Source: Telmatospirillum siberiense (GTDB lineage: Bacteria; Pseudomonadota; Alphaproteobacteria; Rhodospirillales; Magnetospirillaceae). From it: 64,000 bases of DNA. The stretch lies in contig NZ_PIUM01000021.1 of NCBI RefSeq assembly GCF_002845745.1, forward strand, positions 48,545-112,544, given 5' to 3'. The position numbers were made by a program, and so were the translations under genes. This document shows positions 32,588-40,951 of the stretch, piece after piece. The notes beneath the pieces were generated by a model that did not search any database, was not told where the DNA came from, and saw only the letters and a list, made by a program, of their open reading frames with translations. How positions within the stretch are numbered: position 1 is the stretch's first letter; every line of letters starts with the position of its first letter.

Positions 32588-34030
32588 TCAGGCGAGCAGA
32601 ACCTTGCCGGGATTGAGGATGCCTTGCGGGTCGAGGACATCCTTGATGCGCCGCATCAAGGCGATTTCCAGCGGAGGTTTGTAGTCGGGCAGGGTATGCG
32701 CCTTCAGGGCGCCGACTCCATGTTCGGCGCAGATCGAGCCATTGTGGGCGAGCACCGCGCGGTGGACCAGCGTGCGGACGGCCGTCTCGTGGGTCAGCCA
32801 GTAGTCGTCGCCGGTGTCTTCCGGTCGGGCCACCTGGTAATGCAGGTTTCCATCGCCGGCATGGCCATGGGTGAACACCCGGATCCCCGGGAATGCCTGC
32901 CGAAGGGCGTCGCCGGTGGAGCGGATGAAGTGGGGAATGCGGGAAATGGGCAGCGAGATGTCGTGTTTGGCGTTCCAGCCGTCGCGTTTCTGGGCCGAGC
33001 CCAGGCCGGTCTCGCGCAGTTCCCAGATTGCCCTGGTCTGCGCGAGGCTTTCCGGCAGCACGGCATCTTGTACCAACCCGGCCTCGATGGCTTCGCCGAT
33101 GACCCGCTCGAGCGCGTCGCGGGCGTGATCGTCGCTTTCCTCGTCGGACAGTTCGACCAGGGCATACCATCGTTCCTCGCCGAATTCCGCCGGGAAGGGC
33201 AGGCGTTGCTCCGGCAGCCGGCGGGCCACCAATTCGTAGGTGGCGCCGGAAATGATTTCGAAGGCCGTCAAGGCGGAGCCGAATCCCTTCTTGGCCCGGT
33301 CGAATAGGGCGAGGACGTCCTCGATCGCGGCGAATTTCAGAAAGGCGCTGCGTTGGGCGGCGGGCTGCGGAAACAAGCGCAGGGTCGCGGCGGTGATGAT
33401 GCCCAGCGTTCCTTCGCTGCCGATGAACAGGTCGCGCAGATCGTAGCCTGCGTTATCCTTTCGCAAGGCCCGCAGACCGTCCCAGATCTCGCCATCGGCC
33501 GTGACCACTTCGATTCCCAAGGTCAGGGCGCGGGTATTGCCGTAGCGCAGCACCTGGGTGCCGCCGGCATTGGTCGCCAGATTGCCGCCGATGGTGCAGC
33601 TTCCCTCCGAGGGCAGGCGCAGGGGAAACAGCCGTTGCGCCTCGCGCGCCGCCTCCTGGGCGTTGGCGAGCAGAACGCCGGCCTCGAGGGTCATCGCGTC
33701 GTTTTCGAGATCGATATCGCGGATCCGGTCGAGACGGGTCAAGGCCAGCACCACGGCGCTTCCCTCCGCCGTGGGGGTCGCTCCTCCGGTCAGGCTGGTA
33801 TTGCCGCCCTGCGCCACGATGGGAACGCGTTGCCCGGCCAGCAGGCGGACGACCTGGGCCACCTCTTCCGTCGTGCGGGGGCGGACGACCGCCCGGGCGC
33901 GGCCGGTGTAGCGGTTGAGCTGGTCCGTGAGAAGTTCGGGAGCGTCCTCGCCGGGCAGGGCGTAGGCATCCCCGACGATCGCCCGCAGATCGGCGAGCAG
34001 GGGGTCTGAGCCGGAAAAAGATGCGCACAT
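32588..34030 (-). CDS. FAD-linked oxidase, D-lactate dehydrogenase/GlcD type
   Basis: A 480-residue flavoprotein of the FAD-binding PCMH family. The N-terminal FAD domain has VRPRTTEEVAQVVRLLAG, QGGNTSLTGGATP and GNLATNAGGTQVLRYGNTRAL; the C-terminal domain has HGHAGDGNLHYQVA and the metal-binding EHGVGALK. These are typical of D-2-hydroxyacid dehydrogenases such as D-lactate dehydrogenase or GlcD. The true substrate cannot be read from sequence. It reads divergently from the metQ operon and converges on the small membrane gene. Confidence 0.9.
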   Translation of the reverse strand: MCASFSGSDPLLADLRAIVGDAYALPGEDAPELLTDQLNRYTGRARAVVRPRTTEEVAQVVRLLAGQRVPIVAQGGNTSLTGGATPTAEGSAVVLALTRLDRIRDIDLENDAMTLEAGVLLANAQEAAREAQRLFPLRLPSEGSCTIGGNLATNAGGTQVLRYGNTRALTLGIEVVTADGEIWDGLRALRKDNAGYDLRDLFIGSEGTLGIITAATLRLFPQPAAQRSAFLKFAAIEDVLALFDRAKKGFGSALTAFEIISGATYELVARRLPEQRLPFPAEFGEERWYALVELSDEESDDHARDALERVIGEAIEAGLVQDAVLPESLAQTRAIWELRETGLGSAQKRDGWNAKHDISLPISRIPHFIRSTGDALRQAFPGIRVFTHGHAGDGNLHYQVARPEDTGDDYWLTHETAVRTLVHRAVLAHNGSICAEHGVGALKAHTLPDYKPPLEIALMRRIKDVLDPQGILNPGKVLLA

Positions 34031-34362
34031 GGCCGGATTTCCCAGGTTGTCGGAACGACGTCTTCCTCACCGATTAGCACGTCGGCCTCATACCAACAAT
34101 GTATTTCCGGTAAATTTAATAGATAACATAATTTTGTATGTGAAATAGGTCGGTTGCCGAAAATCGGAGCCGGATGGGAGGAAACGCCACCCCCATATTT
34201 TTATAATAGATTGAAAACAAACATATATTTTTTATATACAACATATATTTAATGTACATAATTTAATTATCGTTGACACAGGTGTTATATTTGTCAGTTA
34301 ATCTATCATCAAAATATGTTAATAACCCGGGGGCGGGGTTCGTCCCTTTCCGAGAGGCATCA
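34031..34362. promoter_or_regulatory. AT-rich structured intergenic region before metQ
   Basis: This 332-base stretch between divergent genes is far richer in A and T than its surroundings, especially 34100-34320. It contains two adjacent hairpins: CGGTT-G-CCGA/TCGG-AGCCG (34151-34172) and GGGAGG/CCACCC (34176-34192, one A-A mismatch). A possible promoter is TTGACA (34273-34278) with a weak -10 near 34297 (GTTAAT). The hairpins lie upstream of this promoter, so they could belong to another transcript or to an operator. It does not match SAM, cobalamin or TPP riboswitch patterns I know. Confidence 0.5.
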
Positions 34363-35178
34363 ATGACGGGGCGTTTTTTGGCCATTTTCGCGGGCATCCT
34401 ATTTGCGGTCGGCGATATTTTCACGGCGACGAGCCTGGCCGCCGAACCCGTTCATCTGAAGGTCGGCATCCGTGGCGGCATCGGTGAACAGATGTGGGAG
34501 GTCGCCGCCAAGGTCGGCAAGACCTACGGGCTGGAGATCGAGCCCGTCGTTTTCGCCGGCACCTTGAGCCCCAACGAGGCGCTCAATTCCGGTGAGCTTC
34601 AGGCCGACGCCTTCCAGCATATCCCCTTCTTCCGCGATCAGGTGCGCCAGCGGGGCTACAAGCTCGCCGTCGTCGGCAATACCTATCTGTCGCCTCTCGC
34701 CTTCTATTCGAAGAAATACAAGACGCTGCATGATCTGCCGAGCGGCGCCAAGGTCGGCGTGCCGGACGATCCCAGCAACGAAAGCCGGGCCCTGATCGTA
34801 TTGCGTGACGAGGGGTTGATTACCCTGCGTGACGGATTCGACGCCTACAACGAGACGGCGACCTTGGCGGATATCAAGGACAATCCCCGCAAATTGCAGA
34901 TCGTCGAGGCGAAGTCGGTGGTTCTCGCCCGTTCCTACCAGGATCTCGACGCGGCGGCGGTGATTTCCAGTTTCGGCTCCCAGGTCGGGTTGAACGCCGC
35001 GCGGGACGGTATCGCGCAGGAACGCGAGAACAACAATCCCAACGTCAACATCATCGCGGTCCGCGAACAAGACCGGAACGCTCCCTGGGTTCCCCTGCTG
35101 GTCAAATCGTTCCAGTCCGAGGAAGTCCGCAAATATATCGAAACGGACCTGAAGGGCATCATCGTTCCGGCCTTTTGA
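34363..35178 (+). CDS. metQ: NlpA-family (MetQ-like) substrate-binding protein
   Basis: Periplasmic binding component of a methionine-type ABC importer, 271 residues. A signal peptide (RFLAIFAGILFAVGDIFTA) precedes the mature start VHLKVGIRGG; no lipobox cysteine is visible. Family features are the type-I binding fold and KVGVPDDPSNESRAL, plus YNETATLADIKDNPRKLQIVE (two motifs). ATG at 34363 follows GAGAGG by six bases. Homologues bind L- or D-methionine; here the ligand could be a methylated sulfur compound, as the next genes suggest (inference). Confidence 0.9.
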   Translation: MTGRFLAIFAGILFAVGDIFTATSLAAEPVHLKVGIRGGIGEQMWEVAAKVGKTYGLEIEPVVFAGTLSPNEALNSGELQADAFQHIPFFRDQVRQRGYKLAVVGNTYLSPLAFYSKKYKTLHDLPSGAKVGVPDDPSNESRALIVLRDEGLITLRDGFDAYNETATLADIKDNPRKLQIVEAKSVVLARSYQDLDAAAVISSFGSQVGLNAARDGIAQERENNNPNVNIIAVREQDRNAPWVPLLVKSFQSEEVRKYIETDLKGIIVPAF

Positions 35179-35210
35179 TGCCGGAGGTCCGTTCGGAAGG
35201 AGACTTTTCG

Positions 35211-36317
35211 GTGTATCAGAATGTCCAGGCGGCGCCGCTGGCGGACCAGGCGCCCGTGCCGGGGTCGGATCGGGCCGAGGCCCATGTCGTTTTCGAGGCG
35301 ATCCGCAAGGTCTATCCCGGAGCGGGAGGCGGCGTGCATGCGTTGCACGAAGTTTCCTTCAGCGTTCGCCGGGGGCAGATTTTCGGTATCATCGGCCGCA
35401 GCGGAGCTGGAAAATCGACGCTCCTGCGCTCCATCAACATGCTGGAACGCCCCTCGGGGGGACGCGTGCTCGTCGATGGCATCGACGTCGGCGCCCTGGA
35501 TGAAAAGGGCCTGGTCGCCTTACGCCGCAAGATCGGAATGATCTTTCAGCATTTCAATCTGCTTTCGGCCAAGACGGTGCGCGAAAATGTCGGTCTGCCG
35601 CTCAAGGTGGCGGGGGTTCCTGCCGCCGAGATACGCCGCCGGGTCGACTTTTTGCTCGATATGGTGGGGCTCGCCGACAAGGCGGACGTCTATCCGGCCA
35701 AGCTGTCGGGTGGTCAGAAGCAAAGGGTCGGCATCGCCCGCGCGCTGGTCCATGACCCGGAAATTCTGCTGTGCGACGAGGCGACCTCGGCGCTCGATCC
35801 CGAATCCACCCATGCCATTCTCGATCTGCTGCGCGACATCAACGACCGATTCGGCCTGACCGTCGTTCTCATCACCCATGACATGTCGGTGATCCGGGCG
35901 ATCTGTGACGAGGTCCTGGTTCTGGACCAGGGACGCATCGTCGAGCAGGGCGAGGTCTGGCGGGTGTTCGGCGATTCCAAGGGCGAGGCGACGCGGGCCC
36001 TGCTCCAGCCGTTGCGGCGCGGATTGCCGGGCGACCTCGCCGGCCGTCTGCGTCCCGAGCCGCCGGCCCATGGAGGGTTAGCCATTCTATCGTTGCGGTT
36101 CACCGGCGAGAGCCATCCCGATGGCGTTTCTCTGGAAAGTCTTTTGGCGCTCGCTCCCGGTGCGACCCTGCTGCATGGCGGGATCGACCGCATTCAGGGG
36201 CACGCCCAGGGCGATCTGCTGCTCGCCGTTCCCGCCGGCGCCTTGCGCTCCGCCGCCGGCGCCCGTTTCTCTCCCGATTCCCTGAAAGTGCTGGGCTATG
36301 TCGACGATAATGCTTGA
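35211..36317 (+). CDS. metN: Methionine-type ABC transporter ATP-binding protein
   Basis: Energises the importer. The protein (368 residues from GTG 35211) has Walker A GRSGAGKSTLLRSI, the Q-loop MIFQHFNLL, the signature LSGGQKQRVGIARAL, Walker B ILLCDEATSALDPES and the switch His (LITHDMSV). A C-terminal NIL-type ligand-sensing domain (about 265-368) follows, which in other MetN proteins binds methionine and stops transport. GGAAGGAG eight bases upstream of GTG 35211 decides the start; ATG at 35178, overlapping the metQ stop, is an alternative. It overlaps metI by 20 bases. Confidence 0.92.
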   Translation: MYQNVQAAPLADQAPVPGSDRAEAHVVFEAIRKVYPGAGGGVHALHEVSFSVRRGQIFGIIGRSGAGKSTLLRSINMLERPSGGRVLVDGIDVGALDEKGLVALRRKIGMIFQHFNLLSAKTVRENVGLPLKVAGVPAAEIRRRVDFLLDMVGLADKADVYPAKLSGGQKQRVGIARALVHDPEILLCDEATSALDPESTHAILDLLRDINDRFGLTVVLITHDMSVIRAICDEVLVLDQGRIVEQGEVWRVFGDSKGEATRALLQPLRRGLPGDLAGRLRPEPPAHGGLAILSLRFTGESHPDGVSLESLLALAPGATLLHGGIDRIQGHAQGDLLLAVPAGALRSAAGARFSPDSLKVLGYVDDNA

Positions 36318-36954
36318 TCGCTACGCCAAGGCGTTCCTGGAGACGCTGGCCATGGTCGGCGTCTCGTCCTTGATCGCCATTGTCTGCGGCCTGCTGCTGG
36401 CTCTTGCCCTGGTGGTCAGCGGTCCCGACGGTCTCCTGCCGAAACCCCGTGTCAACAAGGCTCTGTCGGTCCTGGTCAATGTTTTCCGGGCCATTCCCTT
36501 CATCATTCTTCTGGTCGCCCTGCTGCCCTTCACCCGCCTTCTCATCGGCACCACGCTGGGTATCTGGGCCGCCATGGTGCCCTTGAGCATCCATCTGATC
36601 GCCTTTTACACGCGAATCGCCCAGGTCAGCCTGAACGAGGTGGATCACGGTCTGATCGAGGCGGCGCGCGCCATGGGATTCCGCCGTTTCCATATCGTGC
36701 GCCATGTGCTGCTGCCGGAAGCCCTGCCCGGCATCGTCGGCGGCATGACGGTCTGCATCATCGCCATGATCAATTCCTCGGCGATGGCCGGCGCCGTCGG
36801 AGCCGGCGGTCTCGGCGACTTGGCCATCCGCTATGGTTACGAGCGTTATGAAACCCAGGTGCTTTTCGAAATCATCGTCATCCTGGTGACCATGGTCACC
36901 GGTGTGCAATTCGCCGGCGAATGGTTGTCGCGGCGGGTCAATCACCGGCGCTGA
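36298..36954 (+). CDS. metI: Methionine-type ABC transporter permease
   Basis: Five- to six-span inner-membrane permease of 218 residues, with EAARAMGFRRFHIVRHVLLP (the EAA cytoplasmic coupling loop, about 120-140) and PEALPGIVGGMTVCIIAMIN. Other motifs are VFRAIPFIILLVALLPF and AGAVGAGGLGDLAIRYGY, typical of MetI. The start overlaps metN, so the two are coupled. Another ATG lies at 36310. Confidence 0.92.
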   Translation: MSTIMLDRYAKAFLETLAMVGVSSLIAIVCGLLLALALVVSGPDGLLPKPRVNKALSVLVNVFRAIPFIILLVALLPFTRLLIGTTLGIWAAMVPLSIHLIAFYTRIAQVSLNEVDHGLIEAARAMGFRRFHIVRHVLLPEALPGIVGGMTVCIIAMINSSAMAGAVGAGGLGDLAIRYGYERYETQVLFEIIVILVTMVTGVQFAGEWLSRRVNHRR

Positions 36955-36996
36955 TCATCCGGGCGCCCTCACTCCTTACGTTCTATGGAAGCTCCC

Positions 36997-37965
36997 ATGT
37001 CCGAACCCGCTCCCCTGTTCATCGATTCCGCCCGTTATTTCGGCGCCGGCCGGCCCGAGCGGCTGGAAGATCGCCTCTCCATCACGGTAACCGCCCGCGC
37101 TTTCCCGCCCTATCTCGACGATCTCAAGGAAGACTGGGTGGCGAGCGTTGCCATTCCGGCCTTCCGCACCTTGGAAAGGCGCCGTCCCGGCACGGTCGGC
37201 GCCTTCTGTTCGATCGGCACGGGGACGGGTCTGGACGCGCTGGGCGCCATCGAGGTGTTCGGCGCCCGTCGCGTCGGCATTACCGATGTGCATGACGAGG
37301 TGGTCAGCACGGCGGCGGCCAATATCCGCGGCAATCTGCGCGATCCCGCTTCCGTCCGGCTGCTCGCCGGCACCGGCGACCTTCTCTCGCCGCTGGCCTC
37401 CGAGGGGCCGCGATTCGACGTGATTTACGAGAACCTGCCCAACGTGCCGCTGGATGACGGTTCCCAGTTGGAAAAGGACCGCGTCAGCTCCAGCTTTTTC
37501 CCGGCGCGGCGGGAAGTCGTGCCGGAGGACCTGAAGGCCAACCTTCTTACGCTGCATTACGTCGCCCTGGTTCAGGCAAAGGACTTCCTGGCACCCGCCG
37601 GCATCGTCCTGTCGATGCTGGGAGGCCGGGTGCCGCTTGAGGTTTTTCTCGATATGTCCCGGCTCGCCGGCTATCGGCCCCGCTTTTTGTCCTATGGCTG
37701 GAAGATCCAGGCCGAGGCCGAGGACGTCCTGTCCGGATACGCCGCCTGGCAGCGCCACGGCCTGGGGCCCTTCCATTTCTATCACGAGCCCGACGTCGCG
37801 GCGGCCTTCGCCGGCCTTGATCCGGTCGACGCCGCCGCCAACGCGCTCGCCATCGAACGCGATCTGGCGCCGCGCAGCCTCGATGCCGAAGCGGCCTACG
37901 CCGCCTTCAAGGGCGGCGAACGCATCGCCCATACCTACGCCGTTCTGGAATCGGCGCTGGAGTAG
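36997..37965 (+). CDS. Methionine S-methyltransferase-like (MmtN/plant MMT-like) enzyme
   Basis: A 322-residue SAM-dependent methyltransferase. SAM-binding motif FCSIGTGTGLDALGAIEVFG (about residues 70-89) and acidic loop ITDVHDE are followed by VIYENLPNVP, IVLSMLGGRVPLEVF, YGWKIQAEAEDVLSGY and AYAAFKGGERIAHTYAVLES. Order and content of the last three match, from memory, the N-terminal methyltransferase domain of plant methionine S-methyltransferase (MFNMGGR.., TKIMQAADTDISALVE, AYLKSGGRISHALSVY), whose bacterial counterpart MmtN converts methionine to S-methylmethionine. Family placement is seen; the substrate is inferred. ATG at 36997 has GGAAG upstream; ATG at 36985 is an alternative. Confidence 0.72.
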   Translation: MSEPAPLFIDSARYFGAGRPERLEDRLSITVTARAFPPYLDDLKEDWVASVAIPAFRTLERRRPGTVGAFCSIGTGTGLDALGAIEVFGARRVGITDVHDEVVSTAAANIRGNLRDPASVRLLAGTGDLLSPLASEGPRFDVIYENLPNVPLDDGSQLEKDRVSSSFFPARREVVPEDLKANLLTLHYVALVQAKDFLAPAGIVLSMLGGRVPLEVFLDMSRLAGYRPRFLSYGWKIQAEAEDVLSGYAAWQRHGLGPFHFYHEPDVAAAFAGLDPVDAAANALAIERDLAPRSLDAEAAYAAFKGGERIAHTYAVLESALE

Positions 37966-37970
37966 ACGGC

Positions 37971-38576
37971 ATGGGACATCGACTGGCCGACCTTTTCGTT
38001 CTGATGCGCGATCATTTCGCCAAAGGCCTGGCGGTGCCGGGTCCGGTGGCGGAGGAGACCACCCGGGTTCTCGCCCATCTGCCCGACCGGTTGCGGGCGT
38101 CGCCCCACGAGCCGGTCCTGTCGCCCAGTTCCCATCCCGTCGCTCTTGCCGTCGCCCGGACCGCGGAGGGACTGCCGTCGGCCTGGGCCGAGGCCCTGGG
38201 CGCGCTGGCCCCGCTGCTTCCCTGGCGGTTCACCTATGCGCCCCGTCCGGATGCGCCGGGATTGGGGGAGCGCATGGCCTGGGCCGAAATCATCGGTCCG
38301 GCGGCGCCGGTTCTGAACGATCACGTCGGGTTCGGTCTGACCTTCATCGGAGCCGAGACGCATTACCTGGCGCACCGCCATCCGGCGGTCGAACTCTACA
38401 ATGTCGTGGCGGGCACGGCCCGGTGGAACTTGGAGGGGGCGGACGTTGCCCGTCCGCCCGGCTCCTTCGTTCTGCATCCGTCGCAGGCCGTCCACGCCAT
38501 GCGAACCTCCGACGAGGCGATGTTGGCCATCTATTCCTGGTCCGGCGACATCGTCTCTCCCACCGTTTACGCCTGA
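37971..38576 (+). CDS. DMSP-lyase-family cupin
   Basis: A 201-residue protein. An N-terminal helical half is followed by a cupin with the metal motif HYLAHRHPAVELYNVVAG (His131, His135, His137, Glu141, Tyr143) and the second motif HPSQAVHAMRT (His175), ending MLAIYSWSGD. These are the features of the dimethylsulfoniopropionate (DMSP) lyase family (DddL, DddQ, DddW, DddK type), where the Tyr and His residues bind metal and start the cleavage to DMS and acrylate. Activity is not shown, and related cupins may act on other sulfonium or carboxylate substrates. It begins five bases after the methyltransferase gene, with GGAG eight bases upstream. Confidence 0.75.
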   Translation: MGHRLADLFVLMRDHFAKGLAVPGPVAEETTRVLAHLPDRLRASPHEPVLSPSSHPVALAVARTAEGLPSAWAEALGALAPLLPWRFTYAPRPDAPGLGERMAWAEIIGPAAPVLNDHVGFGLTFIGAETHYLAHRHPAVELYNVVAGTARWNLEGADVARPPGSFVLHPSQAVHAMRTSDEAMLAIYSWSGDIVSPTVYA

Positions 38577-38690
38577 ATTTCCCAGCGGCCGGAATGCCGG
38601 TGCCGATGATCGCCGTATTCTCCTTGCGTGACCCCGCTTTGCCGTTTACCTTAACCACAGTCCAATTTCGTAGTTCGTGGAGATTTTCCA

Positions 38691-39902
38691 TTGCCGCTTG
38701 CCGGAAGACGCGTCCTGCTGGTCATCGCCGGTGGAATTGCCGCCTATAAATGTCTTGATCTGATCCGGCGCCTGCGCGAACGGGGGGTCTCGGTGCGTTG
38801 CGTGCTGACCAAGGCCGCCTCTCATTTCGTCACGCCGATGTCCCTGGCGGCCTTGTCGGAACAGCCGGTGCACGAGGATTTGTTCTCGCTCACCGAGGAT
38901 TACGGCATGAGCCATATCCGGGCCAGCCGCGAATCCGATCTGCTGCTGGTCGCTCCCGCCACCGCCAATCTGATCGCCAAGATGGCTCATGGTTTGGCCG
39001 ATGATCTGGCCTCGACCCTGCTTTTGGCCTCGGACAAGCCGATTTTGGTGGCCCCGGCGATGAACGTCGTCATGTGGCGCCATCCGGCGACCCAGGACAA
39101 TCTGGCGATCCTGAAGGAGCGCGGCGTTTTTCAGGTCGGGCCGAGCGCCGGCGAACTGGCCTGCGGCGAGCAGGGTGACGGCCGGATGGCCGAGGTGGCG
39201 CAGATCATCGACGCCATCGAAGCGGTCCTGGGTGGCGCCGGTCCGCTCTCCGGACGGCGGGTGCTGGTCACCTCCGGGCCGACGGTGGAGCCGATCGATC
39301 CGGTTCGCTACATCGCCAACCGTTCATCGGGCAAGCAGGGTCATGCCATCGCCCAGGCGCTGCGCGAACTGGGGGCGAGCGTGACGCTGGTCAGCGGGCC
39401 GGTTCAGATTCCCGATCCCGACGGGGTCGTGGTGGTCAAGGTGGAAACCGCCCGGCAGATGCTGGAGGCCTGTCAGGCCGCGCTGCCGGCCGACCTGGCG
39501 GTCTGCGCGGCGGCGGTGGCCGACTGGCGCGTGGCCGAACCGGCGGCGGAAAAAACCAAGAAGGCCGAGGGGGTTCCTCCGCCCACCCTGCAAATGGTGG
39601 CCAATCCCGACATCCTGGCGACCCTGGCGGCGCCGGGTCCGAACCGGCCGAAGCTGGTGGTCGGCTTTGCCGCCGAGACGGAAAACCTGATCGCGCATGC
39701 CAAGGCCAAGCTGGCCCGCAAGGGGTGTGACCTGATCGTCGCCAACGACGTATCGCAAGGCTCGGGGACTTTCGGCGGTGATGACAATCAGGTGCATCTG
39801 GTCGGCCCCCATGGTGTCGAAGACTGGCCGGCGCTTTCCAAACTCGCGGTGGCCAGACGTCTGGCCGCCCATCTTGCCGCACTGCTGGGAGGAACGAAGT
39901 AA
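38691..39902 (+). CDS. coaBC: Bifunctional phosphopantothenoylcysteine decarboxylase/synthetase
   Basis: Two steps of coenzyme A synthesis, joining cysteine to 4'-phosphopantothenate and then decarboxylating it. The 403-residue protein has an FMN-binding CoaC half ([45 protein letters not shown], and [12 protein letters not shown] with the catalytic Cys) and a CoaB half ([41 protein letters not shown]). The start is TTG at 38691 with GGAG eight bases upstream. It overlaps dut by one base. Confidence 0.95.
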   Translation: MPLAGRRVLLVIAGGIAAYKCLDLIRRLRERGVSVRCVLTKAASHFVTPMSLAALSEQPVHEDLFSLTEDYGMSHIRASRESDLLLVAPATANLIAKMAHGLADDLASTLLLASDKPILVAPAMNVVMWRHPATQDNLAILKERGVFQVGPSAGELACGEQGDGRMAEVAQIIDAIEAVLGGAGPLSGRRVLVTSGPTVEPIDPVRYIANRSSGKQGHAIAQALRELGASVTLVSGPVQIPDPDGVVVVKVETARQMLEACQAALPADLAVCAAAVADWRVAEPAAEKTKKAEGVPPPTLQMVANPDILATLAAPGPNRPKLVVGFAAETENLIAHAKAKLARKGCDLIVANDVSQGSGTFGGDDNQVHLVGPHGVEDWPALSKLAVARRLAAHLAALLGGTK

Positions 39903-40366
39903 TGCCGCCGGTAACCGTCGAAATCGAGCGGATGGCGCATGCGCGCGATCTGCCCCTGCCGCGTTATGAAAGCGAACAGGCGGCGGGTCTGGATCTGCTG
40001 GCGGCCGTCGAGTCCGAGGTCGTTCTGGCTCCCGGCGGCTTCACTTTGATTCCCACCGGAATCCGTATCGCCTTGCCGTCCGATCACGAAGCCCAGATCC
40101 GCCCGCGGTCCGGCCTGGCGGCCAAACACGGCATTACCGTGCTGAACAGTCCGGGAACCATTGATGCCGACTACCGGGGCGAGATCAAGGTGATTCTGAT
40201 CAATCATGGCTCGGCCGCCTTCAGCGTGACCCGTGGCCTGCGCATCGCCCAGATGGTCGTCGCGCCGGTGGCCAGGGCGGAGTTGAGGGAAAGCGGCGAT
40301 CTGTCGGAGACGCGGCGCGGCGTCGGTGGATTCGGTTCGACCGGCATCGGGGGCGCGACATCGTAA
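39902..40366 (+). CDS. dut: Deoxyuridine 5'-triphosphate nucleotidohydrolase
   Basis: Hydrolyses dUTP to dUMP and so keeps uracil out of DNA. The 154-residue sequence shows all five trimeric dUTPase motifs: [42 protein letters not shown] and the C-terminal [11 protein letters not shown]. The coaBC-dut order is common in bacteria. A 55-base gap precedes the Rrf2 gene. Confidence 0.97.
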   Translation: MPPVTVEIERMAHARDLPLPRYESEQAAGLDLLAAVESEVVLAPGGFTLIPTGIRIALPSDHEAQIRPRSGLAAKHGITVLNSPGTIDADYRGEIKVILINHGSAAFSVTRGLRIAQMVVAPVARAELRESGDLSETRRGVGGFGSTGIGGATS

Positions 40367-40421
40367 CCGGACGCCCGTGGGCGGGCATGGGACCTATTTC
40401 AGAACGTGAGGATGCACTTTC

Positions 40422-40877
40422 ATGCTGAGACCTTCGAAAAAGATGTTGTTCGCCATCGAGGCGGTGCTCGACATCGCCTATCACGCAGGCGGCGAGCCGG
40501 TGCAGAGCCGTGAAATCACCCGGCGGCAGGGAATTCCGCGCCGCTATCTCGAACAAACCCTGCAGCAATTGGTCCGCTCCGGCATTCTGACGGGCGTGCG
40601 GGGTCCGCGCGGCGGCTACCGCCTGGCCCGCGAACGGCGCAGGGTGACGGTGGGCGAGATCGTCAGGGTGGTCCGCGCCCTCGAGGCGGCGGAGGAAACG
40701 GCCGAGGAACAACCGTCGTCGGAACTGGGCAAGGACGTGATCCGTCCGATGTGGACCACTCTGCAGGACGAGATCATGACCCGCCTCGACGGAATTTCCA
40801 TCGATGATCTGTGCATGAAGGCCTATCAGTCCGGAATCGTCAGCGAAGTGACTCAGAAGATGGATTTTACGATTTGA
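40422..40877 (+). CDS. Rrf2-family transcriptional regulator, CymR-like
   Basis: A 151-residue winged-helix regulator: SREITRRQGIPRRYLEQTLQ (HTH) and LVRSGILTGVRGPRGGYRLARE (wing). It has one cysteine only (DLCMKAY), so it cannot bind an Fe-S cluster the way IscR or NsrR do. That fits Rrf2 members that sense other signals, such as CymR with cysteine synthase. It sits directly before cysK and probably controls it or forms a complex with CysK. Confidence 0.85.
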   Translation: MLRPSKKMLFAIEAVLDIAYHAGGEPVQSREITRRQGIPRRYLEQTLQQLVRSGILTGVRGPRGGYRLARERRRVTVGEIVRVVRALEAAEETAEEQPSSELGKDVIRPMWTTLQDEIMTRLDGISIDDLCMKAYQSGIVSEVTQKMDFTI

Positions 40878-40951
40878 GTTTTGACCCGCCAGGGTTTAAA
40901 CACAACATAGATGTGCGTATTGAATTTATTTACATTAACACGAGGTAAATC

